29,703 nt of DNA from DATBDE01 sp036270095. Its GTDB lineage: Bacteria; Actinomycetota; Thermoleophilia; Solirubrobacterales; Solirubrobacteraceae. The notes under the pieces are model-generated. The model made no database searches and was not told the origin of the DNA. It saw nothing but the letters and a program-made list of their open reading frames with translations. Positions 8,367 to 15,848 of the stretch are shown piece after piece. The stretch lies in the NCBI GenBank assembly GCA_036270095.1, contig DATBDE010000037.1, positions 1 through 29,703 on the forward strand, in the 5' to 3' direction. Within the stretch, counting starts at the first letter, position 1, and each line of letters begins with the position of its first letter. Made by a program: the position numbers and the translations under genes.

Positions 8367-8384
8367 CCGGGTACCACCACGCCC

Positions 8385-9358
8385 GTGCGCAGGGCGGGGC
8401 TCCTCGGGCTGGTGGTCGCAGCGCTGGTGGCGCTGCCCGCGGCGGCCGCGCGCGCCGAGGCCCGGCGCTCGACGTGCCCGCCTCCGCCCTGGCCGCCAGC
8501 CTGACCTGCTCCTCCCACCTGGCCACCGACGGGCGCGAGCCGCTCCTGCTCGTGCACGGCACCGCGGTGTCGCCGAAGGAGAACTGGTCGTGGAGCTACC
8601 AGCCCGCGCTGGACGCCCGATCCTACCCGTACTGCATCGTCACCCTGCCCGACCACGCCATGGCCGACATCCAGGTCGCGGCCGAGTACGTGCTCAACGC
8701 GCTGCGCACCATGCACGCGCAGACCGGCAGGAAAATCGAGTACGTCGGCTACTCCCAGGGCGGGATGGTCGGCCGCTGGGCGCTGAAATGGTGGCCCGAC
8801 ACCCGCGCCGACATCGACGACTACGTGGGCATCGACCCGTCCAACCACGGCACCCTGGACGCCTATCCGGTGTGCGCGGTCAACGGCTGCGCGCCCTCGA
8901 TCTGGCAGCAGCAGACCGGCTCGCGCTTCCTCCAGGCGCTCAACGCCGGCGGCGAGACGTTCACGGGGATCGACTACACCGTGGTCTACAGCCGCACCGA
9001 CGAGGTGGTGACGCCCAACTTCGATGCCACCGGCTCCTCGGCCCTGCACACCGGCGGCGGCACCATCGTCAACGTGGCCGCGCAGGAGATCTGCCCGGCC
9101 GACCTCTCCGAGCACCTGGCCATGGGCACGTTTGACCCGGTCGCCTACGCGGTCGTGCTCGACGCCATCGGCCACGCCGGCCCCGCCTCGCCGGGGCGCA
9201 TCGACCGCTCCGTCTGCACCCAGGGCGTGATGCCCGGCGTCGACAAGTCTCGCTTCGCGGCCAACTTCGCCAACGTCGGCCTCGTGGCCGGCCAGCAGGT
9301 GCTGACGTATCCGCACGTGCGCAGCGAGCCGCCGCTCAAGCCCTACGCAGCGGGCTAA
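8385..9358 (+). pseudogene. Secreted lipase/esterase (class 2 type) with a -1 frameshift after the signal peptide
   Basis: An alpha/beta-hydrolase lipase of the lipase class 2 type. The mature domain runs from about 8462: PALDVPASALAASLTC, oxyanion LLVHGTA, nucleophile elbow GYSQGG, catalytic Asp in YSRTDEVV and His in LSEHLA. No start with a leader exists in that frame. The frame starting at GTG 8385 encodes a textbook signal peptide (VRRAGLLGLVVAALVALPAAAARAEA) and runs straight up to it. One missing C in the run at 8461-8463 would join ...ARAEA to PALDVP. Either the assembly lost a base or the gene recently lost its export signal. The 3' end overlaps the hemolysin-III-like gene by 4 bases on the other strand. 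Enzyme function is likely if the indel is an error. Confidence 0.8.
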
Positions 9359-10005
9359 CCGGCCAGCGGCACGACCAGGAACGCGATCACCGCGAAGTGC
9401 AGCGCGGCGGCCGCGACCACGAGCACGTGAAAGATCTCGTGGTAGCCGAACACGGTCGGCACGGGGTCGGGTCGCTTGCGCGCGTAGACGATCGCGCCGA
9501 CGCTGTAGAGCAGCCCGCCGGCGGCGATCAGCGCGATGCCGAGCGCGCCCAGGCGGTGAAACAGCTGCGGCATGGCGATGATCGCCACCCACCCGAGCGA
9601 GATGTAGATCGCCGCCGACACCGGCCGCGGGGCCTCGGGCCAGAGCAGGCTGAGCACGATCCCGCCCACCGCGCCGCTCCAGATCACCACCAGGACCACC
9701 GACGCGAGGGGCTGCGAGAGCACCAGCAGCGCAATCGGCGTGTAGGTGCCGGCGATGAGCACGAAGATCATCGAGTGGTCCAGGCGCCGCATCCAGCGCC
9801 GGGCGTTGGGGCGCCGCCAGGTCACGCGGTGGTACAGCGCGCTCGTGCCCAGCAGCCCGGCCAGGCCGAGCACGTAGAGGCCCACGGCCAAGCGCGCCTT
9901 GCCCGAGGGCGCGACGACCAGCAGCGCGGCGCCGGCGACCAGGGCGACGAAGAACGCGTACTCGTGCACGACGCCGCGCAGCCGGGGTTTGACCGCGGTC
10001 GCCAT
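9355..10005 (-). CDS. Hemolysin III / PAQR-family membrane protein
   Basis: A 216-residue, seven-helix integral membrane protein. Conserved metal-site residues of the PAQR/CREST superfamily are visible: Ser and His in TSALYHRVTW, Asp and His in RRLDHSMIFVLIAGTYTP, and two His in GYHEIFHVLVVAAAALHF. The name hemolysin is historical; the superfamily probably has a metal-dependent hydrolase-like role in the membrane. ATG 10005 overlaps the stop of the upstream SDR-like gene as TGATG, so the two are translationally coupled. It is the last gene of a four-gene minus-strand run that begins at the acyltransferase. Confidence 0.93.
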   Translation of the reverse strand: MATAVKPRLRGVVHEYAFFVALVAGAALLVVAPSGKARLAVGLYVLGLAGLLGTSALYHRVTWRRPNARRWMRRLDHSMIFVLIAGTYTPIALLVLSQPLASVVLVVIWSGAVGGIVLSLLWPEAPRPVSAAIYISLGWVAIIAMPQLFHRLGALGIALIAAGGLLYSVGAIVYARKRPDPVPTVFGYHEIFHVLVVAAAALHFAVIAFLVVPLAG

Positions 10006-10568
10006 CAGGCAGGCACCGCCTCGCCGAGGCTGAACCGGCAGCCCGAGAAGTAGTCGCCCGCCTTCGAGGCCAGGAAGGCGACGAGGCCGCCGACCTCCTC
10101 GGGCGTGCTGGCGTCGCCGGGCGCGATCGTGGTGGTGCGGATCGCGTAGCGCGCCCACTCGATCGACGTGGTCCGGGCCAGGTTCTCCAGCGCGGCGCGG
10201 GTCGCCTCGGCGTGCTCGCCCGCGCCCGGCGGCGGGGCGATGAACACGACCTTGCCCCCCTCCTCCGCGTCGATCAGCGCCGCGGTCGCGGCCGCGCGCG
10301 CGGCGATCCACGCCCCGTCGGCGGCGGCGCGCAGCCCGCCGGTCGCAAACCGGGCGGAGGCGTCGTCGACGAGCATGTCGACGCGCTCGAGGCGCCCGAC
10401 CGCGGCGACCGTCGCCTCCTCGTCGAGCGGATCGGCGCCGAGCAGGCGCACGTCGGCGCCGAGCTCCGCGCAGGCGTCCGCGGCAGCGTCGCCGTACGCC
10501 GCGGCGCCGGCGGCGAGCACGATCGCCTGCCCCTCGAGCAGGCCGGAGCGGAAGAGCTCGACGGCCAT
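10005..10568 (-). CDS. Degenerate short-chain dehydrogenase-like protein
   Basis: A 187-residue protein with the outline of an SDR but without its key motifs. The dinucleotide motif TGxxxGIG is replaced by LAAGAAAYGDAAADA, NNAG is replaced by VDDAS, and no YxxxK is present where it should precede ALENLARTTSIEWARYAIR. The C-terminal TTTIAPGDASTPEEVGGLVAFLAS...YFSGCRFSLGEAV is SDR-like. It is shorter than active members (about 240-250). It may bind a ligand or partner without redox activity. It lies 14 bp after the thioesterase and overlaps the hemolysin-III-like gene by one base, so it belongs to that operon. The ribosome site is weak. Confidence 0.78.
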   Translation of the reverse strand: MAVELFRSGLLEGQAIVLAAGAAAYGDAAADACAELGADVRLLGADPLDEEATVAAVGRLERVDMLVDDASARFATGGLRAAADGAWIAARAAATAALIDAEEGGKVVFIAPPPGAGEHAEATRAALENLARTTSIEWARYAIRTTTIAPGDASTPEEVGGLVAFLASKAGDYFSGCRFSLGEAVPA

Positions 10569-10582
10569 CGCGATCAAGATAC

Positions 10583-10990
10583 TCAGCCCGCGAAGGCTTC
10601 GAGCCCCTCGCGCATCCAGTCCGGAATCGGCGCCTTCGCGTGCGTGCCCAGGTTGACCACGACGTGGCGGAGCGTCCCCTCCACGAGCAGCTGTCCGTCG
10701 CGCAGGAGCTCGTAGCGCGTGGTCACCCCGGTGGTGCCCAGGCGGGTCACGCTGACCGCGACCTCGAGCTCGTCGTCGAAGCGCGCCGGGGCCAGGAAGC
10801 GGGCGCTGGCCTCGCCCACGACGAGGTCGACCTGGCGCTCGAGCATGGACTCGTAGCCGCCGAAGACCGCGCGGAAGAGCTCGGTCAGCGCGAGGTCGAA
10901 GTAGGCGAAGTAGTGCGCGTTGAACACGACTGACTGGGCGTCGCACTCGGCGTAGCGCACGCGGAAGCGGTGGCGGAACGGCTCGGCCAT
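10583..10990 (-). CDS. Acyl-CoA thioesterase, 4-hydroxybenzoyl-CoA thioesterase-like hotdog fold
   Basis: A 135-residue hotdog protein that hydrolyses acyl-CoA thioesters in the cytosol. The signature RVRYAECDAQSVVFNAHYFAYFDLA is the YbgC/4HBT motif, with Asp as the catalytic carboxylate. It is followed by FLAPARFDDELEVAVSVTRLG and the central strand TRYELLRDGQLLVEGTLRHVVVN. The start ATG 10990 agrees with family length. The acyltransferase gene ends 9 bp upstream and the SDR-like gene starts 14 bp downstream. This suggests a lipid-remodelling operon in which a thioesterase and an acyltransferase share an acyl-CoA pool. Confidence 0.93.
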   Translation of the reverse strand: MAEPFRHRFRVRYAECDAQSVVFNAHYFAYFDLALTELFRAVFGGYESMLERQVDLVVGEASARFLAPARFDDELEVAVSVTRLGTTGVTTRYELLRDGQLLVEGTLRHVVVNLGTHAKAPIPDWMREGLEAFAG

Positions 10991-10999
10991 GGTCGGCGG

Positions 11000-11782
11000 C
11001 TACGTCGTCGCGGCCCGACGCGCCGCGCGTCGCTGCAGGCGGTCGCGCTTGACCACGCCCTTGCGGCCGTCGCGGTCCAGCTCGGCGTAGAGCTCCTTGA
11101 CCCGATCGAAGATCGCGTCGGCGACCTCCTGGTGGCGCTCGCGCGGGGCGTTCTGCTCGGCCGGGAAGCTCACCGGCTCGCCGAACAGGATCGTGACCTT
11201 GGGGAACTGCAGGCGCTTCCAGTTGCGCGCCTTCTGAGTGCCGTGGATCGCCACCGGCACCACCGGCGCGCCGGAGTCGAGCGCCAGGCGCCCCACCCCG
11301 GGTTTGGCGTGCTCGGCCAGCGTGCCCGTCCGCGAGCGGCCCGCCTCGGGGTAGATCGTGATCAGGCCGCCCTTGCGCAGGATCAGCTCCGCGGTCGTGA
11401 ACGCCTCCTCGTCGCGGTGGCCCCGGCGCACCGGGAAGACCCCGCCGTGGCGGTACACGAACTGCAGCGGGCGCGTGAACAGCTGCGACTTGGCCATGAA
11501 GCGGACGTAGCGGCGCAGGAACACGGCGACGAAGAAATGATCCAAGAACGAGAAGTGGTTGGGCGCGACGATGACCGGCCCCTCGAAGGGCACCTGGTCG
11601 GACCCGATGCAGCGCGCCCGGTGCACGATCAGCAGGTAGGGCGTGAGGACGAGCCGCACGATGCCGTACACCCAGTCCGGCTTGCGCCGCCGGGCGCGCG
11701 CGTGGTACCGGTCGAAGTGCGACGCCGGGCGCGGGTCCTTGTACACCTGCGCCTTGATCTGAGTGAGATCCTGGTCGGCCAT
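11000..11782 (-). CDS. 1-acylglycerol-3-phosphate acyltransferase-like (PlsC family)
   Basis: A membrane-associated acyltransferase of 260 residues. Motif I is NHFSFLD (the NHxxxxD catalytic pair). Motif II is FPVRRGHRDEEAF, motif III is ITIYPEAGRSRTG and motif IV is VVPVAIHGTQ. Motif III usually reads EGTRS; here it is EAGRS, which can still bind the phosphate but is slightly divergent. A hydrophobic stretch (GIVRLVLTPYLLIV) anchors it. The basic tail VVKRDRLQRRAARRAATT is unusual. It is the first gene of the minus-strand run. Transfer of an acyl chain to lysophosphatidate is the family reaction; the exact acceptor is not proven. Confidence 0.9.
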   Translation of the reverse strand: MADQDLTQIKAQVYKDPRPASHFDRYHARARRRKPDWVYGIVRLVLTPYLLIVHRARCIGSDQVPFEGPVIVAPNHFSFLDHFFVAVFLRRYVRFMAKSQLFTRPLQFVYRHGGVFPVRRGHRDEEAFTTAELILRKGGLITIYPEAGRSRTGTLAEHAKPGVGRLALDSGAPVVPVAIHGTQKARNWKRLQFPKVTILFGEPVSFPAEQNAPRERHQEVADAIFDRVKELYAELDRDGRKGVVKRDRLQRRAARRAATT

Positions 11783-12053
11783 CCCCGGGACTTTCTACTC
11801 CCCGCGCCCGGAGGGGTTACCCGGAGTGGCACCGCGACCATTGAGCGCAGGCGGCCGGGACGTTCCGCCGGCGGGCTGTCCCGCCCTGGCCGGAGGTCCC
11901 CTCGAGTCTGTCCCGGCCGCCCTTGCTCTGGTGGTTTGCCGCGACGACTGGGTCAGGGTCGCCGCGGGGTCTGGGTCTGTCGTGGGAGGAAGCTTGCCCT
12001 TGAGCACGCGGACGTTGCACCGCCCGGCGGTCCAACATTTGCCGCCCGGCTCC
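11783..12053. other. 271-bp gene-free region with a nested inverted repeat
   Basis: No convincing ORF is present. A perfect 12-bp inverted repeat joins 11850-11861 and 11910-11921. Inside it is a 6-bp stem with a CTGT loop (11870-11885). The resulting 72-nt structure lies 133 bp after the glycosyltransferase stop and 68 bp before the acyltransferase start, reading the minus strand. It could be a transcript end, a leader structure or a small RNA. It does not match the SRP, RNase P or tmRNA signatures I know. Confidence 0.5.
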
Positions 12054-12734
12054 CTACCTGCGGTCGAGGTAGACCCGCGCGAAGTCGGCGAGCTGGCGCC
12101 CGCGGTGGGCGAACCCGCGCAGGCTGCGGCCGGTGGCGCGGTGAGCGAGGTCGAGCTCGACCTCGGCGACGCGGTATCCCGCCCGGGCGGCGTCCACGGT
12201 CATGCCGATCTCCATCCCGAAGCCGTGCGCGAACGGGACGACGACCGGCAGGACCTCGCCGCGCAGCGCCCGCTGGCCCGAGATCGGCGCGCGCAGGTCC
12301 AGCCCGGTCAGGGCCCGGATGACCCGGTGCGCGAACCGCAGCGCGAGGCCGAGCCCGCCGCCCTCGCGGCGCGCGAACGCGGCGATGGCGAAGTCGGCCT
12401 CGCCCCGCTCCACGGCGGCGGCCAGCGGCCCCAGTCGCGCTGCGCTCTCCCCCAGGTCGCCGTCGCAGAGCAGCACGGTGGGCCGCTCGGGCGCCAGCGC
12501 CGCCGCCATCACCCGCTCGGCCGCCAGCGTCGCGGCCCCGCCCTTGCCCCGGGCGGGGTAGGCGCGCACGAGCTCGGCCCCGGCCTGCAGGGCCACGTGG
12601 GCGGTCGCGTCGCGCGATCCGTCGTCGGCGACCACCACGCGCGCGTCCGGGAACGCGCCCCCGAGCGCGCGCAGGGTCGCGCCCAGGCGGTCGGCCTCGT
12701 CGCGGGCGGTGACGATGACGATCGGTCGCGGCAG
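12054..12734 (-). CDS. Family 2 glycosyltransferase, polyprenyl-phosphate sugar synthase-like
   Basis: A GT-A fold enzyme of about 226 residues that transfers a sugar from a nucleotide donor, probably to a polyprenyl phosphate or similar acceptor. Visible are the first strand PIVIVTARDEADRLGATL, VVVADDGSRDAT, the KGGAATLAAER loop, the metal motif LLCDGDLG, and the FGMEIGMTVDAARAGYRVAEVELDLAHRATGRSLRGFAHRGRQ tail. No ATG, GTG or TTG is in frame before GTG 12638. Starting there would delete the first beta-strand of the nucleotide-binding fold. CTG 12734 is therefore proposed, in the region facing the divergent biotinyl-protein gene, without a clear ribosome site. A base error near the 5' end is the alternative. 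Confidence 0.75.
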   Translation of the reverse strand: MPRPIVIVTARDEADRLGATLRALGGAFPDARVVVADDGSRDATAHVALQAGAELVRAYPARGKGGAATLAAERVMAAALAPERPTVLLCDGDLGESAARLGPLAAAVERGEADFAIAAFARREGGGLGLALRFAHRVIRALTGLDLRAPISGQRALRGEVLPVVVPFAHGFGMEIGMTVDAARAGYRVAEVELDLAHRATGRSLRGFAHRGRQLADFARVYLDRR

Positions 12735-12784
12735 GCGGCTATCGTGCCGCCCGCGCGAGTGGAATGTCAGCCCCAGGAGGTCGG

Positions 12785-12997
12785 ATGCCCGAGGTCGAGG
12801 CCCACATCACGGGAACGGTGTGGAAGATCGAGGTCAAGGTCGGCGACAGCGTCGACGAAGGCGACACCGTCGTGATCCTCGAGTCGATGAAGATGGAGAT
12901 GCCCGTCGAAGCCGAGGACGCCGGCAAGGTCAGAGAGATCCTCTGCGAGGAGGGGCAGGCCGTCAACGAGGGCGATCCGCTCCTCGTGCTGGAGTAG
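12785..12997 (+). CDS. Biotin/lipoyl attachment-domain protein (stand-alone biotin carboxyl carrier)
   Basis: A 70-residue carrier that holds biotin on Lys36 of ESMKMEM and shuttles carboxyl groups between the biotin carboxylase and carboxyltransferase parts of an acyl-CoA carboxylase. The hammerhead fold is complete: PEVEAHITGTVWKIEVKVGDSVDEGD, the MKM hairpin, then GKVREILCEEGQAVNEGDPLLVLE. ATG 12785 has a strong AGGAGG five bases upstream, so it is preferred to ATG 12764. The stop TAG overlaps the GTG start of the crotonase gene, which implies coupled translation. No carboxylase or carboxyltransferase subunit is in the window. Confidence 0.95.
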   Translation: MPEVEAHITGTVWKIEVKVGDSVDEGDTVVILESMKMEMPVEAEDAGKVREILCEEGQAVNEGDPLLVLE

Positions 12998-13791
12998 TGC
13001 GCGAACTGGCCGACGGACGCCTGCGGCTCGACGAGCCGGCGCCGGACGTCGCCCGGCTCACGATCGCCAACCCGGCGAAGCGCAACGCCCTCGACCAGGA
13101 GATCCTCGATGCGATCGCCTCGGCGGTGCGCGGGCTCGACGCCCGCTGCGTCGTGCTCACCGGCTCGGACGGCATGTTCTCGGCCGGCTACGACATCGGC
13201 GACATCCCATCCCAGGTCTTCGCCGAGGAGGCCGAGCGGCTCGTCGCGCACCCGTTCGCGGAGGCCATCGACGCGCTCGACCGCTACCCGTACCCGACCG
13301 TCGCGGCGCTGAACGGGCATGCGATCGGCGGCGGGCTCGAGGTGGCGCTGTCCTGCGACCTGCGCATCGCGGCCAACGGCATCAAGCTCGGCATGCCGCC
13401 GGCCAAGCTCGGCCTGGTCTACTCGCACACCGGCATCCGCAAGTTCCTCGACGTGATCGGGGCCGCGCGCACGCGCGAGCTGTTCCTGGTCGGCAGCAAC
13501 ATCGACGCCGAGACGGCCGAGCGTTGGAGCCTGGTCAACGAGGTCGTGCCCGGCGCCGAGCTGGAGGAACGCGCGCTCGCGCTGGCGCGCGAGATCGCCG
13601 GCAACGCGCCGCTGTCGCTGGCCGGCAACAAACGGGCGCTGCGCGAGCTGCTGGCGGCGCAGGCCGAGCTTGATCCGGACATCGAGCGCGAGCTGGTCGA
13701 GCTGCGGGCGGCGTGCTTCCAATCCGAGGACTTCCGCGAGGGCGTGCGCGCGTTCGGCGAGAAGCGCCGCCCGCGCTGGCAGGGGCGCTGA
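12997..13791 (+). CDS. Enoyl-CoA hydratase/isomerase family protein, methylmalonyl-CoA decarboxylase-like
   Basis: A 264-residue crotonase. The oxyanion hole is formed by GMFSAGYDI and ALNGHAIGGGLEVALSCDLRIA. The first catalytic Glu of hydratases is kept (GGGLEV). The second, in the usual 'PE' position, is replaced: the loop reads GMPPAKLGLVYSHTGIRKFL, close to the TPANLGVPYNLVGI loop of E. coli ScpB methylmalonyl-CoA decarboxylase. A decarboxylase rather than hydratase activity is therefore inferred. GTG 12997 overlaps the stop of the biotinyl carrier by one base, and the stop overlaps the next gene as TGATG. This points to an acyl-CoA carboxylation/decarboxylation unit. Confidence 0.88.
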   Translation: MRELADGRLRLDEPAPDVARLTIANPAKRNALDQEILDAIASAVRGLDARCVVLTGSDGMFSAGYDIGDIPSQVFAEEAERLVAHPFAEAIDALDRYPYPTVAALNGHAIGGGLEVALSCDLRIAANGIKLGMPPAKLGLVYSHTGIRKFLDVIGAARTRELFLVGSNIDAETAERWSLVNEVVPGAELEERALALAREIAGNAPLSLAGNKRALRELLAAQAELDPDIERELVELRAACFQSEDFREGVRAFGEKRRPRWQGR

Positions 13792-14662
13792 TGGCCCCCT
13801 ACGACCTCGGGCATCGCCTCGCCGACGGGCGGGCGCTGGGCTACGCCGAGTGGGGCGACCCGCAGGGCGCGCCGGTCTTCTACTTCCACGGCACGCCGGC
13901 GTCGCGGCTGGACCCGGTGTGCTTCCCCGACGCCCCCGCGCAGGCCGGGGTGCGGCTGATCTCGGTCGACCGGCCCGGGATGGGGCTCTCCTCGTTCCAG
14001 CGCCGGCGCCGGATCGCGGATTGGCCCGACGACGTGGCGGCGCTGGCCGACGCGCTCGGCATCGACCGCTTCGGCGTCGTGGGCTGGTCGGGCGGCGGGC
14101 CGTATGTGCTCGCGTGTGCCTGGCGCCTGCCGACCGGCTCACCGGCGCCGCGCGCGCGGCCGCATCGGGCGCATGGACCGGCCCGGGGCGGCGGCGGACC
14201 TCCACTCGATCGACCGCCTCGGCTACCGACTGGCCCGCTCCGCGCCCGCGGCGGGACGCGCGCTGTTCGGCGCCATGTTCGCGGCCTGCCGGCGCTCGCC
14301 CGAGCGTGCGCTCCAGGGCTTCCGCAACGACGTCTCCGAGCCCGACCAGGCCGCGATCAGACGCCCTGCCCGACGAGGCCAAGGCCATGGGTTGGTTCAT
14401 CGAGGCCGGCCGCCAGGGCGGGCGCGGGCCCACGCACGACTACCGGGCGCTGGGCGACTGGGGCTTCCCGCTCGGCGACGTGACCGCGCCGGTGGAGCTG
14501 TGGCAGGGCGACGCCGACGTGCTCGTCCCGATGGCGCACGCCGAGGACCTGGCCGCCGTCGTGCCAGGCGCCACGCTTCGGCCCTGCCCGGGCGAGGGCC
14601 GCCTGGTCATGACGACGCACGCGACCGAGCTGCTGGCCACCGCCGCCGGGCAACGTCGCTGA
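13791..14662 (+). pseudogene. Alpha/beta hydrolase, broken by three indels and a lost catalytic His
   Basis: All three frames carry parts of one hydrolase of about 290 residues. Frame 1 of the gene (13791-14132) holds the oxyanion motif FYFHGTPASR and the nucleophile elbow GWSGGG. A base is missing near 14132, another near 14156-14163. After these come GRMDRPGAAADLHSIDRLG and the lid helices. Near 14359 there is one extra base or two lost ones, followed by DALPDEAKAMGWFIEAGRQG, ELWQGDADVLVP (catalytic Asp) and PCPGEGRLVMTTHATELL. The catalytic His expected in GEGH is Arg. Three indels and a lost catalytic residue together suggest true decay rather than sequencing noise. It overlaps the crotonase stop and was once the third gene of that operon. 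Confidence 0.85.
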
Positions 14663-14724
14663 TTCGACACAGGCCGCGTCAGGGCGCGACGGACGCGGGA
14701 CCGCCAGGGCACGAGCATGCTCCC

Positions 14725-14937
14725 ATGCTCTCCACCGTCAAGAACATCGCCGTCGTCGCCGCCGCCACCTTCGCCGTCGCGGCCCCCGCCGCCGGGGCCG
14801 CCGCCCCGCAGCAGTCGGACTCCGTTCCCCCGAGCTCCGCGCAGCAGCAGCAGTGGGGCTACGGCGGCTACGGCTACCACTGCCACCGGGTCTACCGCTA
14901 CGGCCACTGGTACCGGATCTGCCACTACGGCTACTAG
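14725..14937 (+). CDS. Small secreted Gly/Tyr/His-rich protein
   Basis: A 70-residue exported peptide. Residues 1-27 are a signal peptide (MLSTVKNIAVVAAATFAVAAPAAGAAA). A short polar linker with QQQQ leads to WGYGGYGYHCHRVYRYGHWYRICHYGY, with two Cys, four His and nine Tyr in about 27 residues. This could bind metal or pack against the wall. It is of no family I know. A perfect 7-bp inverted repeat (14713-14719 and 14724-14730) lies across the start codon and could hide it. There is little ribosome-binding signal. Confidence 0.7.
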   Translation: MLSTVKNIAVVAAATFAVAAPAAGAAAPQQSDSVPPSSAQQQQWGYGGYGYHCHRVYRYGHWYRICHYGY

Positions 14938-15006
14938 CCGGCGATCTTTACCGATGCCATACCGCCGACTGACGGACGACAAACGGTCGCGCGCGAAGGT
15001 GCTCGC

Positions 15007-15090
15007 ATGGACCTGCTGATCCCCCTCGCCATCTTCGTCGTCGTCCTGGCCTTCGTGGCCTGGAAGACGCCGTCGGCCTCCCGGCGCTAG
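15007..15090 (+). CDS. 27-residue single-helix membrane micro-protein
   Basis: ATG 15007 is preceded by GAAGGTG, a reasonable ribosome site with 6-base spacing. The peptide is MDLLIPLAIFVVVLAF, then VAWKTPSASRR: one transmembrane helix and a short positive tail. It is too short for most gene callers. The stop overlaps the convergent SDR stop by three bases. The function is unknown; such peptides often modulate a larger membrane complex. Confidence 0.55.
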   Translation: MDLLIPLAIFVVVLAFVAWKTPSASRR

Positions 15091-15839
15091 CGCGCCTGCC
15101 GCGTCGGCCGCACGACCACCTCGTTGAGGGAAACGTGCGCTGGCTGCGCGACCACGTAGTGGATCGCGTCAGCGACGTCGGAGGCCTCGAGGACGTCGCC
15201 GATCTTCTCCTTCTCGGCTTGGGCGGCGTCCTGGACGAAGTCGCGGTTGTGGCTCAGCAGCTCGGTCTGCACGAACCCGGGCGCGACGACGGTCACGCGC
15301 ACGCCGATGTTCAGGGCCTCCTGGCGCAGCGCCTCCGAGAAGCCGTGCACGCCGAACTTGGTGGCGTTGTAGACGGCGGAGAACGCGGAGGCCCGGCGGC
15401 CGGCCAGCGAGGAGATGTTGACGATGTCGCCGCCGCCGCGCTGGTCCATGATCGGCAGTGCCGCGTGCACGCAGTACAGGAGGCCGAGCACGTTGACGCG
15501 GACCATGCGCTCCCAGTCGGTGATGTCGGCTCCCATCACCGGGCCGAGCAGCATGAGGCCGGCGTTGTTGACGAGGATGTCGAGGCCGTCGAGGCGGGTG
15601 TTGACCTCCTCGACGAAGCCCTGGGCCTGCTCGCGGTGGGTGACGTCGACCTCGAGCGCCACGGCGCGGCCACCGTCGGCCTCGATACGCGTGACCAGGT
15701 CTTCGAGCCGGTCGGCGCGGCGCGCGCCCACGCCGACCGCGACGCCCGCGCGGGAGAGCGCGAGCGCCGTGGCCTCGCCGATGCCCGACGAGGCGCCCGT
15801 GATCGCCGCGACCTTCCCCTGGAGGCTCTCCGTTGCCAC
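15087..15839 (-). CDS. SDR-family NAD(P)-dependent oxidoreductase
   Basis: A classical short-chain dehydrogenase of 250 residues. The cofactor motif TGASSGIG is near residues 14-21. ARR after beta-2 suggests NADP(H) preference. VDV and NNAG follow. The catalytic Ser lies in NISSLAG and the Tyr/Lys pair in YNATK. The sequence after it (HGFSEALRQEALNIGVRVTVVAPGFVQTELLSHN) is of the YdfG/serine-dehydrogenase-like group that oxidises small hydroxy acids or alcohols. The start is GTG 15839, 9 bp after the amidase stop on the same strand, so the two genes form an operon. Confidence 0.92.
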   Translation of the reverse strand: MATESLQGKVAAITGASSGIGEATALALSRAGVAVGVGARRADRLEDLVTRIEADGGRAVALEVDVTHREQAQGFVEEVNTRLDGLDILVNNAGLMLLGPVMGADITDWERMVRVNVLGLLYCVHAALPIMDQRGGGDIVNISSLAGRRASAFSAVYNATKFGVHGFSEALRQEALNIGVRVTVVAPGFVQTELLSHNRDFVQDAAQAEKEKIGDVLEASDVADAIHYVVAQPAHVSLNEVVVRPTRQAR

Positions 15840-15848
15840 CGGCCGACG

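Noticed and set aside
8455..8470. Programmed -1 frameshift in the lipase
   Set aside because: No slippery heptamer (X XXY YYZ) is present. A single missing C in a C-run explains the frames more simply.
11850..11921. SRP 4.5S RNA or RNase P RNA
   Set aside because: The conserved GGAAGCA-type loop of SRP RNA and the conserved RNase P core are absent.
11795..12038. Two minus-strand ORFs of about 70 codons
   Set aside because: They are Pro/Arg/Gly-rich, lack ribosome sites and overlap each other in different frames. They cover an inverted repeat.
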